5,368 nucleotides of DNA from DATJXG01 sp035500455 (GTDB taxonomy: Bacteria; Acidobacteriota; Terriglobia; Terriglobales; Acidobacteriaceae). Shown here in pieces: positions 1-5,009 of the stretch (position 1 is the first letter of the stretch; every line of letters begins with the position of its first letter). The stretch is from NCBI GenBank assembly GCA_035500455.1, contig DATJXG010000033.1, positions 1 to 5,368 on the forward strand, given 5' to 3'. A model generated the notes under the pieces. That model was not told where the DNA came from. It did no database searches and was given only the letters and a program-made list of their open reading frames with translations. Position numbers and translations under genes: made by a program.

Positions 1-2
1 TG

Positions 3-137
3 TTCTTCGATGTCTCCGGCATCTCCTCTCCCATGGCGGGAGCGACCGTTTACCTGACCGGCGTCAACAACAGCAAAGGCGACGAACTCCTCTACTTCGA
101 AATCCCCCTGGAGAAGTACCTGAACGCCAAGCCCTAA
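3..137 (+). CDS. 3' fragment of an unidentified protein (last 44 residues)
   Basis: An open frame enters from the left edge and ends at TAA (135-137). Its 44 residues read FFDVSGISSPMAGATVY, continue through VNNSKGDELLYFEIPLEKY and end LNAKP. The alternating hydrophobic and polar residues and the lack of a membrane segment suggest the end of a beta-rich soluble or secreted domain. I do not recognise the family. Codon use is GC-rich at third positions, like the neighbouring genes, which supports real coding. The start lies outside the window. A GC-rich palindromic repeat begins about five bases after the stop codon, in the orientation of the gene. The next gene, gatB, is 181 bases away and seems to have its own promoter, so an operon is unlikely. 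Confidence 0.6.
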   Translation, partial: FFDVSGISSPMAGATVYLTGVNNSKGDELLYFEIPLEKYLNAKP

Positions 138-141
138 ACGA

Positions 142-190
142 ACCGTGTAGGGACGGGGCTTTGCCCCGTCCCCGCGAGCGAAGCGAGGCC
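142..190 (+). repeat. GC-rich REP-like palindromic repeat, copy 1
   Basis: A perfect 10-bp hairpin has arms GGGACGGGGC (150-159) and GCCCCGTCCC (163-172) with loop TTT. It is preceded by ACCGTGTA and followed by the tail GCGAGCGAAGCGAG (174-187). The element starts about five bases after the upstream stop codon. There is no T-tract, so it is not a canonical intrinsic terminator. Confidence 0.85.
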
Positions 191-255
191 GGGGAACAGA
201 CTCCAAACGCTCGAAAAACGCATACGTAACCTTCCGTCAGATTTCCTACCCATAA

Positions 256-297
256 GCTCGCTTCGCTCGCCGGACGGGGCAAGCCCCGTCCCTGCAC
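256..297 (-). repeat. GC-rich REP-like palindromic repeat, copy 2 (inverted)
   Basis: This is copy 1 in the opposite orientation. The tail CTCGCTTCGCTCGC (257-270) comes first, then the hairpin GGACGGGGC (272-280), loop AA, and GCCCCGTCC (283-291). It ends seven bases before the gatB -10 hexamer, so it occupies the place where a -35 element would sit. With copy 1 it forms an inverted pair about 70 bp apart, reminiscent of enterobacterial BIMEs. Confidence 0.85.
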
Positions 298-304
298 GAT
301 CACT

Positions 305-310
305 TATAAT
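305..310 (+). promoter_or_regulatory. Candidate -10 element of gatB, near-leaderless
   Basis: A perfect TATAAT hexamer ends eight bases before the gatB ATG. Transcription normally starts about 6-9 bases after the hexamer, so the mRNA would begin at or within about two bases of the start codon. No good -35 is visible at the usual distance, because that region lies in repeat copy 2. No Shine-Dalgarno sequence precedes the ATG, which fits leaderless initiation. Confidence 0.55.
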
Positions 311-318
311 CTCAGACT

Positions 319-1797
319 ATGGCCACCCTCTCAGACTCAACGGTAGCGGCCCGCGCCAAGTATGAGCCGGTGATCGGCCTCGAGGTCCACGTCCAGCTCC
401 TCACCGCCACAAAAATCTTCTGCTCCTGCTCCACCCGCTTCGGCGCGCCGCCCAACACCAACGTCTGCCCGGTCTGCCTGGGATTGCCAGGGGCGCTGCC
501 GGTTCTTAATAAGCGAGCGGTGGAGTTTGCCACGCTGGCTGCCACAGCGCTCGACTGCCGCATCAACGAAACTTCGATCTTCGCCCGCAAAAATTATTTT
601 TACCCCGACCTGCCCAAGGGCTACCAGATTTCGCAGTACGACAAACCGCTGGCGGAACATGGCGCAATCGAAATCAAGACTGCCGGCGGGGCGAAGAAAA
701 TCGGCATCACCCGCGTGCACCTCGAAGAAGATGCCGGCAAGAGCCTGCACGAAGGCTTCCTCGACGCCGCAGAAAAAACCGCCATCGATCTCAACCGCAG
801 CGGCGTACCGCTGATCGAAATCGTCAGCGAGCCTGATATCGCTACGCCCGACGAAGCTTACGAGTACCTCACCCGCCTGAAAGAAATCATCCTCTACACC
901 GGCGTGAGCGATTGCAACATGGAGGAAGGCAGCCTGCGCTGCGATGCCAACGTTAGCGTCCGCCCGCGCGGGCAAAAAGAGTTCGGCACCAAAACCGAAA
1001 TCAAGAACGTGAACTCGTTCCGCTTCATTCGCGAAGCGCTGATTTATGAAATTGAGCGCCAGGTGGACGTAATCGAGTCCGGCGGGAAGATCACGCAGGA
1101 AACTCGTCTGTATAACTCCAACGAAGGCAAGACCTACAGCATGCGCTCCAAAGAGCAGGCGCATGACTACCGTTACTTCCCCGAGCCTGATCTGCTGCCG
1201 CTGGTGGTGGACGAAAAGTGGCAGGCGGAAATCCGCAGGATGCTGCCCGAACTGCCCGAGGCGAGACGCAAGCGCATGATCAGCGACTATGGCATTAACG
1301 AGCAGGACGCACGCACTTTGACGCTCACCAAGTCACTGGCCGACCAGTTCGAAGAAGCCGCCAAAGCCGCGAAGAACCCGAAGCGGGTTGCGAATCTCGT
1401 GCAAAGCGAACTGATGGGCCGCCTCAAGGCGAAGGGTCTGGAGATCGAGCAGTCGCCGGTCACGATGAAAGGCGTGGCCGAATCGGCCGATCTGGTGGAA
1501 AGCGGCGCCATCTCCGGCAAGATGCTGAAGGACCTCTACGACCTCAGCTTCGAGCGCGGAAAAGATTTTCCCGTGGTATACGAAGAAGAAGGACGCCCGC
1601 AGCAGTCCAGCGATACGTCAGCACTCGAAAAAATCGCCGACGAAATCATCGCCGCCAATCCCAAGCAAGCCGAGCAATACCGCGCCGGCAAGAAAAGCGT
1701 GATCGGCTTCTTCGTTGGCCAGGTGATGAAAGCCTCCAAAGGCCAAGCCAATCCGCAGCTGGTAAACGAAGTCCTGACCAAAAAGCTGGAAGGCTGA
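319..1797 (+). CDS. gatB: Asp-tRNA(Asn)/Glu-tRNA(Gln) amidotransferase subunit B
   Basis: GatB is the kinase-transamidase subunit of GatCAB. It binds mischarged Glu-tRNA(Gln) or Asp-tRNA(Asn), phosphorylates the side-chain carboxylate with ATP and uses ammonia channelled from GatA to make Gln-tRNA or Asn-tRNA in the cytoplasm. The 492 residues are near full family length. Visible landmarks are GLEVHVQL (20-27) and a CxC...CxxC zinc-type cysteine set (C35, C37, C50, C53). The cradle-domain motifs HLEEDAGKS (134-142), DLNRSGVPLIEIVSEPD (157-173), SLRCDANVSVRP (205-216), FGTKTEIKNVNSF (222-234) and KEQAHDYRYFPEPDL (278-292) follow. The C-terminal helical YqeY-like tRNA-binding tail runs from about 345 to 492 and includes GKKSVIGFFVGQVMK. 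The ATG at 319 gives the normal N-terminus and follows a TATAAT by eight bases. gatA and gatC are not adjacent, so gatB appears to stand alone. No frameshift or missing key residue was seen. Confidence 0.98.
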   Translation: MATLSDSTVAARAKYEPVIGLEVHVQLLTATKIFCSCSTRFGAPPNTNVCPVCLGLPGALPVLNKRAVEFATLAATALDCRINETSIFARKNYFYPDLPKGYQISQYDKPLAEHGAIEIKTAGGAKKIGITRVHLEEDAGKSLHEGFLDAAEKTAIDLNRSGVPLIEIVSEPDIATPDEAYEYLTRLKEIILYTGVSDCNMEEGSLRCDANVSVRPRGQKEFGTKTEIKNVNSFRFIREALIYEIERQVDVIESGGKITQETRLYNSNEGKTYSMRSKEQAHDYRYFPEPDLLPLVVDEKWQAEIRRMLPELPEARRKRMISDYGINEQDARTLTLTKSLADQFEEAAKAAKNPKRVANLVQSELMGRLKAKGLEIEQSPVTMKGVAESADLVESGAISGKMLKDLYDLSFERGKDFPVVYEEEGRPQQSSDTSALEKIADEIIAANPKQAEQYRAGKKSVIGFFVGQVMKASKGQANPQLVNEVLTKKLEG

Positions 1798-1802
1798 AAC
1801 AA

Positions 1803-1846
1803 ACCGTGTGGGACGGGCTTGCCCCGTCCCGCGAGCGAAGCGAGCC
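1803..1846 (+). repeat. GC-rich REP-like palindromic repeat, copy 3
   Basis: This copy follows the gatB stop codon by five bases, with the same ACCGTGT lead-in as copy 1. The left arm GGGACGGGC (1810-1818) lacks one G relative to the right arm GCCCCGTCCC (1821-1830), which leaves a one-base bulge. The tail GCGAGCGAAGCGAG (1831-1844) is intact. Confidence 0.85.
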
Positions 1847-1851
1847 CAATC

Positions 1852-1898
1852 ACCGCGAAGTTCGCAGCGCGAAAAATTTAGACTCAAGAACTTCGGTT
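1852..1898. other. Imperfect dyad inside the gatB downstream region
   Basis: CGAAGTTC (1856-1863) is the exact reverse complement of GAACTTCG (1888-1895), with a 24-base loop. Pairing may extend by two more bases if a two-base bulge is allowed. The left arm also overlaps a small dyad, GCGAAGTTCGC (1855-1865). There is no T-tract after it. Nothing else was recognised between repeat copies 3 and 4; longer open frames here are not convincing genes. Confidence 0.3.
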
Positions 1899-1957
1899 GC
1901 CCCTGGACAAGCTTGGTGCCGAGCGAACGCATAAAGCCTCCAACCGCATTTCCCCCC

Positions 1958-2005
1958 GGCTCGCTTCGGCTTGCACGACGGGGCAAGCCCCGTCGCTACA
2001 CGGTC
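1958..2005 (-). repeat. GC-rich REP-like palindromic repeat, copy 4 (inverted, with compensatory change)
   Basis: This is an inverted copy pairing with copy 3. A tail derivative GGCTCGCTTCGGC comes first, then hairpin arms CGACGGGGC (1976-1984) and GCCCCGTCG (1987-1995) with loop AA, then CTACACGGT, the complement of the usual ACCGTGTAG lead-in. Relative to the other copies the outer G-C pair is replaced by C-G, so both bases changed while pairing was kept. Confidence 0.85.
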
Positions 2006-2028
2006 CGTGCGGATGCCACACGGTCCGT
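1998..2028 (+). repeat. Short direct repeat ACACGGTCCGT x2
   Basis: The 11-mer ACACGGTCCGT occurs at 1998-2008 and again at 2018-2028, a 20-bp period. The first copy overlaps the edge of palindromic repeat copy 4, so this may be a local duplication of the repeat boundary. Confidence 0.6.
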
Positions 2029-2082
2029 TGGTCACTACGAGCCAGTGCCTTCGGTCATCTGCGGGCCCAGGATGCGTCCCTG

Positions 2083-2088
2083 TAAAAT
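2083..2088 (+). promoter_or_regulatory. Candidate -10 element, near-leaderless
   Basis: TAAAAT ends eight bases before the ATG at 2097, the same geometry as TATAAT before gatB. No Shine-Dalgarno sequence lies upstream of the ATG and no clear -35 is visible. The repeated spacing supports a start site at or next to the start codon. Confidence 0.4.
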
Positions 2089-2096
2089 GCTGTGTT

Positions 2097-2828
2097 ATGG
2101 GCTTTCTGCAGTCTATGCGGAGCGCGTCTAAGAAGTGGAAGCTGGACCGCATCATCAGCATCGCCACGCTGCTTACGTCTGTCGCCGCGCTGGTATTGGT
2201 GCTGAAGCGGCCGGCGCCTGTGGCCGCCCCGCAGACTCCCGCTCAGGCTGCGGCCAACGCGCAGTCGTTTCAGGAAAAGCTCAACCAGCTGGAGCAGGCG
2301 CCGGCGCAGGCGCCGATGCAGCCGGGAGTGGATGCTGTCCAGAGTTCTGCCCCGCAGACCGCCGATGCGAGTGCGATGCCGTCAGCGGGTGCGGAGGCGA
2401 AGCCGGCGGCTGTCTCGCCGAGTCAGGTGCACTTAACCTCAGACGAGGTCAGCGCGGCCCTGGCGCAGGCTGCAGGCGCGCTCTCCGGCGGCGGACTCAC
2501 CTCGGGCGCCGGTGCCGACCTCGGAGCGATGCCCAACATCCTCGACCAGCAGGTCAGTTTCGACGGGGACCAGGTGCACGGCCAGTTTCTCACCACCATC
2601 GCCGGCAAGAATGTGTGGATCACGGTCTCGGGCCACCTCGGCTCCAAAGACGGCTATGCTACTTTCGATCCTACAGAATTCAAAGTCGGCGATCTGAACA
2701 TTCCCGTGTCGCTGGTGAACGACGCCCTGCAAAAGCGCCTCGCCGAACAACGCGGCCAACTGAAGCTTCCCGATAACGTTGGCGGGCTGAAGGTGGAGAA
2801 CGGGGAACTGGTGCTGACGCAGAAGTGA
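2097..2828 (+). CDS. Unidentified single-pass membrane protein with Ala/Pro-rich linker
   Basis: The protein has 243 residues and I do not recognise the family with certainty. A basic N-terminus (KKWKLDR, 12-18) precedes a single hydrophobic segment (about 19-36), implying an N-in anchor or uncleaved signal. Residues 38-110 are a low-complexity Ala/Pro/Gln linker with a short helical stretch (QSFQEKLNQLEQ). From about 112 to 243 comes a globular domain: a Gly/Ala-rich loop (about 126-143), then beta-like strands with FDGDQVHGQF, KNVWITVSGHLG and FKVGDLNIPVSLVNDALQKR, ending GGLKVENGELVLTQK. The VGDLNIPVSLVN and KVENGELVL pattern loosely recalls extracytoplasmic beta domains such as YpmS/DUF2140, but this is a weak resemblance. 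The frame stays open upstream to 1971 through repeat DNA. The ATG at 2097 is preferred because the protein then begins just before the basic patch; the ATG at 2115 is the alternative. Confidence 0.8.
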   Translation: MGFLQSMRSASKKWKLDRIISIATLLTSVAALVLVLKRPAPVAAPQTPAQAAANAQSFQEKLNQLEQAPAQAPMQPGVDAVQSSAPQTADASAMPSAGAEAKPAAVSPSQVHLTSDEVSAALAQAAGALSGGGLTSGAGADLGAMPNILDQQVSFDGDQVHGQFLTTIAGKNVWITVSGHLGSKDGYATFDPTEFKVGDLNIPVSLVNDALQKRLAEQRGQLKLPDNVGGLKVENGELVLTQK

Positions 2829-2916
2829 TTGTTGATTGATGATCGCTGATTGTTGATTGAAAAACCGCACTGGCCGCGGCGCGCAATCATCAATCAGTAA
2901 TCATCAATCATCAATG
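2826..2916. repeat. Inverted array of a TGATTGA-like heptamer between convergent genes
   Basis: The left arm is five contiguous heptamers: TGATTGT, TGATTGA, TGATCGC, TGATTGT, TGATTGA (2826-2860). The first includes the TGA stop codon of the upstream gene. The right arm (2884-2916), read on the minus strand, holds four full heptamers (TGATTGA, TGATTAC, TGATTGA, TGATTGC) plus a partial one, and stops three bases short of the minus-strand gene's stop codon. Arms 2827-2859 and 2884-2916 match as reverse complements at 28 of 33 positions. The 24-base loop contains the palindrome GCCGCGGC (2873-2880). The array may act as a two-way transcript end, but no T-tract is present. Confidence 0.85.
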
Positions 2917-2918
2917 CC

Positions 2919-4349
2919 CTACTGCGGCGTTCCCTCAAACAGCGGCCACAGCTGATCCCCAATCACCCGGTACACCGCGAAAGACTTTCCCTGGTCGGAG
3001 ACTCGCCGGAACAGCAGATCGCCGCGGCCGTCGCCATCGGCATCCACTGCGTCGATCAGTTCGTAGCGCGACACCACGTCGAGGTGCTGGTCGTCGGTGA
3101 TCTGGGAGAGCACCTTGTGAAGGTCGCCGTAGATGTCGGAGCGCGCGACCAGGGTGATGAGGTACCCATTGGGCGGTGTCTTCGCATGGGGCAGGGTGGC
3201 CCGGGCGCTCAGCACCAGGACTGGCTCGTTGCTGCTGGTGAGATCGAAGACGCGCAGCTGGACATCTTCAAAATTGGGCTGTGGCGCGGCGGCCGCGCGG
3301 GCCGGCCTCTTCGCCGGCTTGGATGCAGGTTCCGTCGAACTCGCGGCGGTCCCCGCGGCCTTGGCCCACAATTCCTTGGCCGCCAGCGCCAGAACTTTCT
3401 TGCGCAGAGTTTGTTCTTCGTCGGGTTTCATCTCGTAGGCGAAGGAGCGCGGCTCGGGCCCTCCGGCGTCGGAGATCGCGGGAATGATGCGCACGTTGCC
3501 CGCGGGGGTCGCGGCAGGGGCAGCGTTCTTGTTCGCCGTCGTTTTGACGGGAGTGGGCAGGAGCACGTCTGGCTCACCCGAGTCGTCATCGGTTGGCGGC
3601 GGAATGCCGCGCCGTAGCCTCGGCCGGTTGGGATCATCCGGGGGCTGGGACGAACTCGCCGAGCTTGCCTTTTGCTCGTCAGGACGCTTGAGTACGGGCC
3701 GGTCAGAATCTGGCTGCGATTCGGATCCGCTCGAACTGGCGGAGTCGTCTTGCGAGTGGGGCCGTATCAGCACGGGCCGGTCGGAATCCTGAGGCTTGGA
3801 TTCGGCAGGAGCAGAGGAACTCGCCGTGCCCGAACTCCCGGATGCGGGCGCGCCTGTTGACGGCGCCGGCGCCGCTGCAGGCTTTTCGTTCCCGGGACGC
3901 TTGAGCTTGGGCGGGCCTTCGTCGTCATCCATGCGAGGCTTTGTCGCGACATGCTTTTTCTTCGGCGGGGCAGCGGAGGGGACCTGGAGCTTGCCGGCTC
4001 CGATCCAGGTGTCGTTAGCCCCGTGCAAGGCTCCGGTCACGGTGAACAATCCTACGGACTTGCCGGTCTGCTCCGCCTCGTAAACGGTTTGGGCGTCGAG
4101 CGCCATGGGGACTGGCGAGGCTTTGTAGGCGCCGGCGTCATAGAACTCGCCGTCCACCATGATCGCGATGGGGATCAGGTGGCCTCGGCCGTTGGGCGCA
4201 AGTTCGAGCAGTCCGAGCGCGCGTGGGCCTTTGGAGACTGTGGGGCGGCCGAACTGCGCCGCTGCAATTGCCGCCAGCAGAAGCAGAATTGCCAGGATGA
4301 CGCCCCGGCGGGCGCTGCGGTATAACGATGGGGAAGGAGAAGCTGCCAT
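2919..4349 (-). CDS. Unidentified large exported protein with repeated RPxLxRP motifs and a DxDxDG loop
   Basis: The protein has 476 residues and no recognised family. The N-terminus has basic residues (R11, R14, R15), a hydrophobic stretch (16-31) and AAA before QFG, consistent with a Sec signal peptide cleaved near residue 31 or an anchor. Residues 36-123 look beta-rich (LIPIAIMVDGEFYDAGAYK ... NDTWIGAGKLQVP). Residues 125-285 are a disordered Pro/Ser/Asp/Lys linker with a motif like DRPVLxRP at 190-197 and 216-223, diverged forms NRPRLRRG (241-248) and PPKLKRPG (146-153). A helical stretch (about 308-335) and an Ala/Pro/Lys spacer follow. The C-terminal domain (about 359-476) carries DADGDGRGD (436-444), a DxDxDG calcium-loop type motif of the sort seen in VCBS/FG-GAP repeats. 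An in-frame TGA 15 bases upstream and the lack of nearby alternative starts fix the ATG at 4349-4347. It is divergent from bcp, with overlapping start codons. Confidence 0.85.
   Translation of the reverse strand: MAASPSPSLYRSARRGVILAILLLLAAIAAAQFGRPTVSKGPRALGLLELAPNGRGHLIPIAIMVDGEFYDAGAYKASPVPMALDAQTVYEAEQTGKSVGLFTVTGALHGANDTWIGAGKLQVPSAAPPKKKHVATKPRMDDDEGPPKLKRPGNEKPAAAPAPSTGAPASGSSGTASSSAPAESKPQDSDRPVLIRPHSQDDSASSSGSESQPDSDRPVLKRPDEQKASSASSSQPPDDPNRPRLRRGIPPPTDDDSGEPDVLLPTPVKTTANKNAAPAATPAGNVRIIPAISDAGGPEPRSFAYEMKPDEEQTLRKKVLALAAKELWAKAAGTAASSTEPASKPAKRPARAAAAPQPNFEDVQLRVFDLTSSNEPVLVLSARATLPHAKTPPNGYLITLVARSDIYGDLHKVLSQITDDQHLDVVSRYELIDAVDADGDGRGDLLFRRVSDQGKSFAVYRVIGDQLWPLFEGTPQ
4321..4326 (+). 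promoter_or_regulatory. Candidate bcp promoter -10
   Basis: TATAAC is a good -10 match 21 bases before the bcp ATG. A weak -35 candidate, ATGACG (4297-4302), lies 18 bases upstream. Both sit inside the coding sequence of the divergent minus-strand gene. The predicted start near 4333 leaves room for the Shine-Dalgarno sequence. Confidence 0.5.
4334..4340 (+). promoter_or_regulatory. Strong Shine-Dalgarno sequence of bcp
   Basis: AAGGAGA sits seven bases before the ATG at 4348 and fixes the bcp start over the much longer upstream open frame. It contrasts with the two near-leaderless candidates elsewhere in the window. Confidence 0.85.
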
Positions 4350-4833
4350 GGGACTCGCCGTTCACCTTAATGATAAAGCCCCGGAGTTTTCTTTGCCTGA
4401 CCAGGACGGTAAAGAAGTGTCACTGAAGGATTATCGCGGCAAATATGTGGTGCTCTATTTCTATCCCCGGGCAGATACGCCGGGCTGCACCATCGAGGCC
4501 TGCGAGTTTCGCGACTCGTACAAGAAGGTCGAATACATCGGCGCGGTGGTACTGGGGGTCTCGCCCGACCAGCCCAAGGCGCTGAAGAAATTTGAAGAGA
4601 AGTATGGCCTGCCCTTCACCTTGCTGGGCGATGCGGATAAGAGAGTCTGCAATGCCTACGGTGTGATCCAGGAGAAGAACATGTATGGCAAGAAGGTGAT
4701 GGGCGTGGCGCGCACTACGTTCATCATCGGGCCGGAGGGCAAGGTGGTTCATATCTTCGAGAAGGTAAAACCGCAGGGCCATGCGGACGAGGTACTGGAG
4801 TATCTCAAGGGCGCAATGAAGGGCGCGGCTTAG
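4348..4833 (+). CDS. bcp: Thioredoxin-dependent peroxiredoxin, Bcp/PrxQ type
   Basis: Bcp is a cytoplasmic thiol peroxidase that reduces hydrogen peroxide and organic hydroperoxides and is recycled by thioredoxin. The 161-residue product is of normal family length. It shows NDKAPEFSLPDQDGKEVSL (8-26), then VVLYFYPRADTPGCTIEAC (34-52), which holds the PxxxTPGC active site: Thr44 and peroxidatic Cys47. Cys52 follows five residues later and is the resolving cysteine position of atypical 2-Cys Bcp enzymes. The conserved arginine is R122 in ARTTFIIGPEGKV (121-133). A third cysteine, C101, has no assigned role. The start is set by the AAGGAGA seven bases upstream and by the family N-terminus. The upstream in-frame extension to 4159 is antisense to another gene and is not coding. 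The ATG overlaps the start codon of the divergent gene by two bases. GC-rich repeat copy 5 follows the stop closely. Confidence 0.96.
   Translation: MGLAVHLNDKAPEFSLPDQDGKEVSLKDYRGKYVVLYFYPRADTPGCTIEACEFRDSYKKVEYIGAVVLGVSPDQPKALKKFEEKYGLPFTLLGDADKRVCNAYGVIQEKNMYGKKVMGVARTTFIIGPEGKVVHIFEKVKPQGHADEVLEYLKGAMKGAA
4370..4375 (-). promoter_or_regulatory. Candidate -10 of the divergent minus-strand gene
   Basis: On the minus strand this reads TATCAT, 20 bases before the ATG at 4349. It lies inside bcp codons 8-10. The -35 region is poor. If real, it would give a leader of about 13 bases whose transcript overlaps the bcp transcript 5' end. Confidence 0.3.
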
Positions 4834-4839
4834 AGGCTC

Positions 4840-4882
4840 GTGCAGGAACAGGGCTTGCCCCGTCCCGGCCGGGCGCAGCGCG
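4840..4882 (+). repeat. GC-rich REP-like palindromic repeat, copy 5 (degenerate)
   Basis: The right arm GCCCCGTCCC (4857-4866) is intact, but the left arm GGAACAGGGC (4845-4854) has two changes that break pairing. The usual GCGAGCGAAGCGAG tail is diverged. It begins about six bases after the bcp stop, in the gene's orientation. It appears to be a decaying member of the family. Confidence 0.65.
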
Positions 4883-4894
4883 TGATTTCCACGA

Positions 4895-4912
4895 ATGTTC
4901 CACGTGGAACAT
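4895..4912. promoter_or_regulatory. parS: parS-like ParB-binding site
   Basis: ATGTTCCACGTGGAACAT is a perfect 18-bp palindrome. Its central 16 bases, TGTTCCACGTGGAACA (4896-4911), match the widely conserved bacterial parS consensus (TGTTtCACGTGaAACA and close variants). ParB binds such sites as a dimer, spreads by CTP-dependent sliding, and recruits ParA and SMC for origin segregation. A partial half-site, TTCCACG, also lies at 4887-4893. The site is in a convergent intergenic region with no gene start next to it, which fits a chromosomal centromere-like site better than an operator. No parA or parB lies in the window. Confidence 0.85.
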
Positions 4913-4914
4913 AG

Positions 4915-4938
4915 TGTCTAGACAGATTTGTCATGACA
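4915..4938. promoter_or_regulatory. Tandem TGTCNNGACA palindromes
   Basis: TGTCTAGACA (4915-4924) and TGTCATGACA (4929-4938) are two perfect 10-bp palindromes with identical half-sites, centred 14 bp apart. They begin two bases after the parS-like palindrome. The arrangement resembles a tandem binding site for a dimeric DNA-binding protein, but no gene starts nearby and the protein is unknown. Confidence 0.55.
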
Positions 4939-5009
4939 TGTAACGCACTTGTTTTCTGCTGATTATGGTCCTTTTGACGTGGGGGCTTGGGCCGGAAAAA
5001 CCTTAAATC

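Noticed and set aside
142..297. A MITE with terminal inverted repeats
   Set aside because: The repeats at both ends are inverted, but the DNA between them has no similarity to that between the other pairs, and no target-site duplication was seen. Independent REP-like copies explain it better.
337..1164. 275-codon open frame on the minus strand opposite gatB
   Set aside because: It is fully antisense to a confidently identified gatB. Its product has no recognisable domain, and long antisense frames are expected in high-GC coding DNA.
1971..2096. Upstream extension of the 2097 gene
   Set aside because: The 42 extra residues would be encoded largely by repeat copy 4 and the ACACGGTCCGT direct repeats, and would bury the basic N-terminus and membrane segment. 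The ATG at 2097 is better placed.
1808..2131. 107-codon open frame in the gatB downstream region
   Set aside because: It starts at a GTG inside a palindromic repeat, runs through a second repeat and overlaps the next gene start, with no ribosome binding site.
2135..2776. 213-codon open frame on the plus strand, overlapping the 2097 gene in another frame
   Set aside because: The product is extremely Arg/Gly/Cys-rich, typical of an out-of-frame read of GC-rich sequence. The frame of the 2097 gene gives a sensible anchor, linker and domain.
2826..2916. A CRISPR array or canonical intrinsic terminator
   Set aside because: The units are contiguous 7-mers without spacers, and no T-tract follows either arm.
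4159..4347. 63-codon upstream extension of bcp
   Set aside because: It is antisense to the divergent gene's coding sequence. The Bcp family N-terminus and strong Shine-Dalgarno sequence set the start at 4348.
4962..4967. CATAAT on the minus strand as a promoter -10
   Set aside because: There is no acceptable -35, and no gene downstream on that strand except the antisense of bcp.
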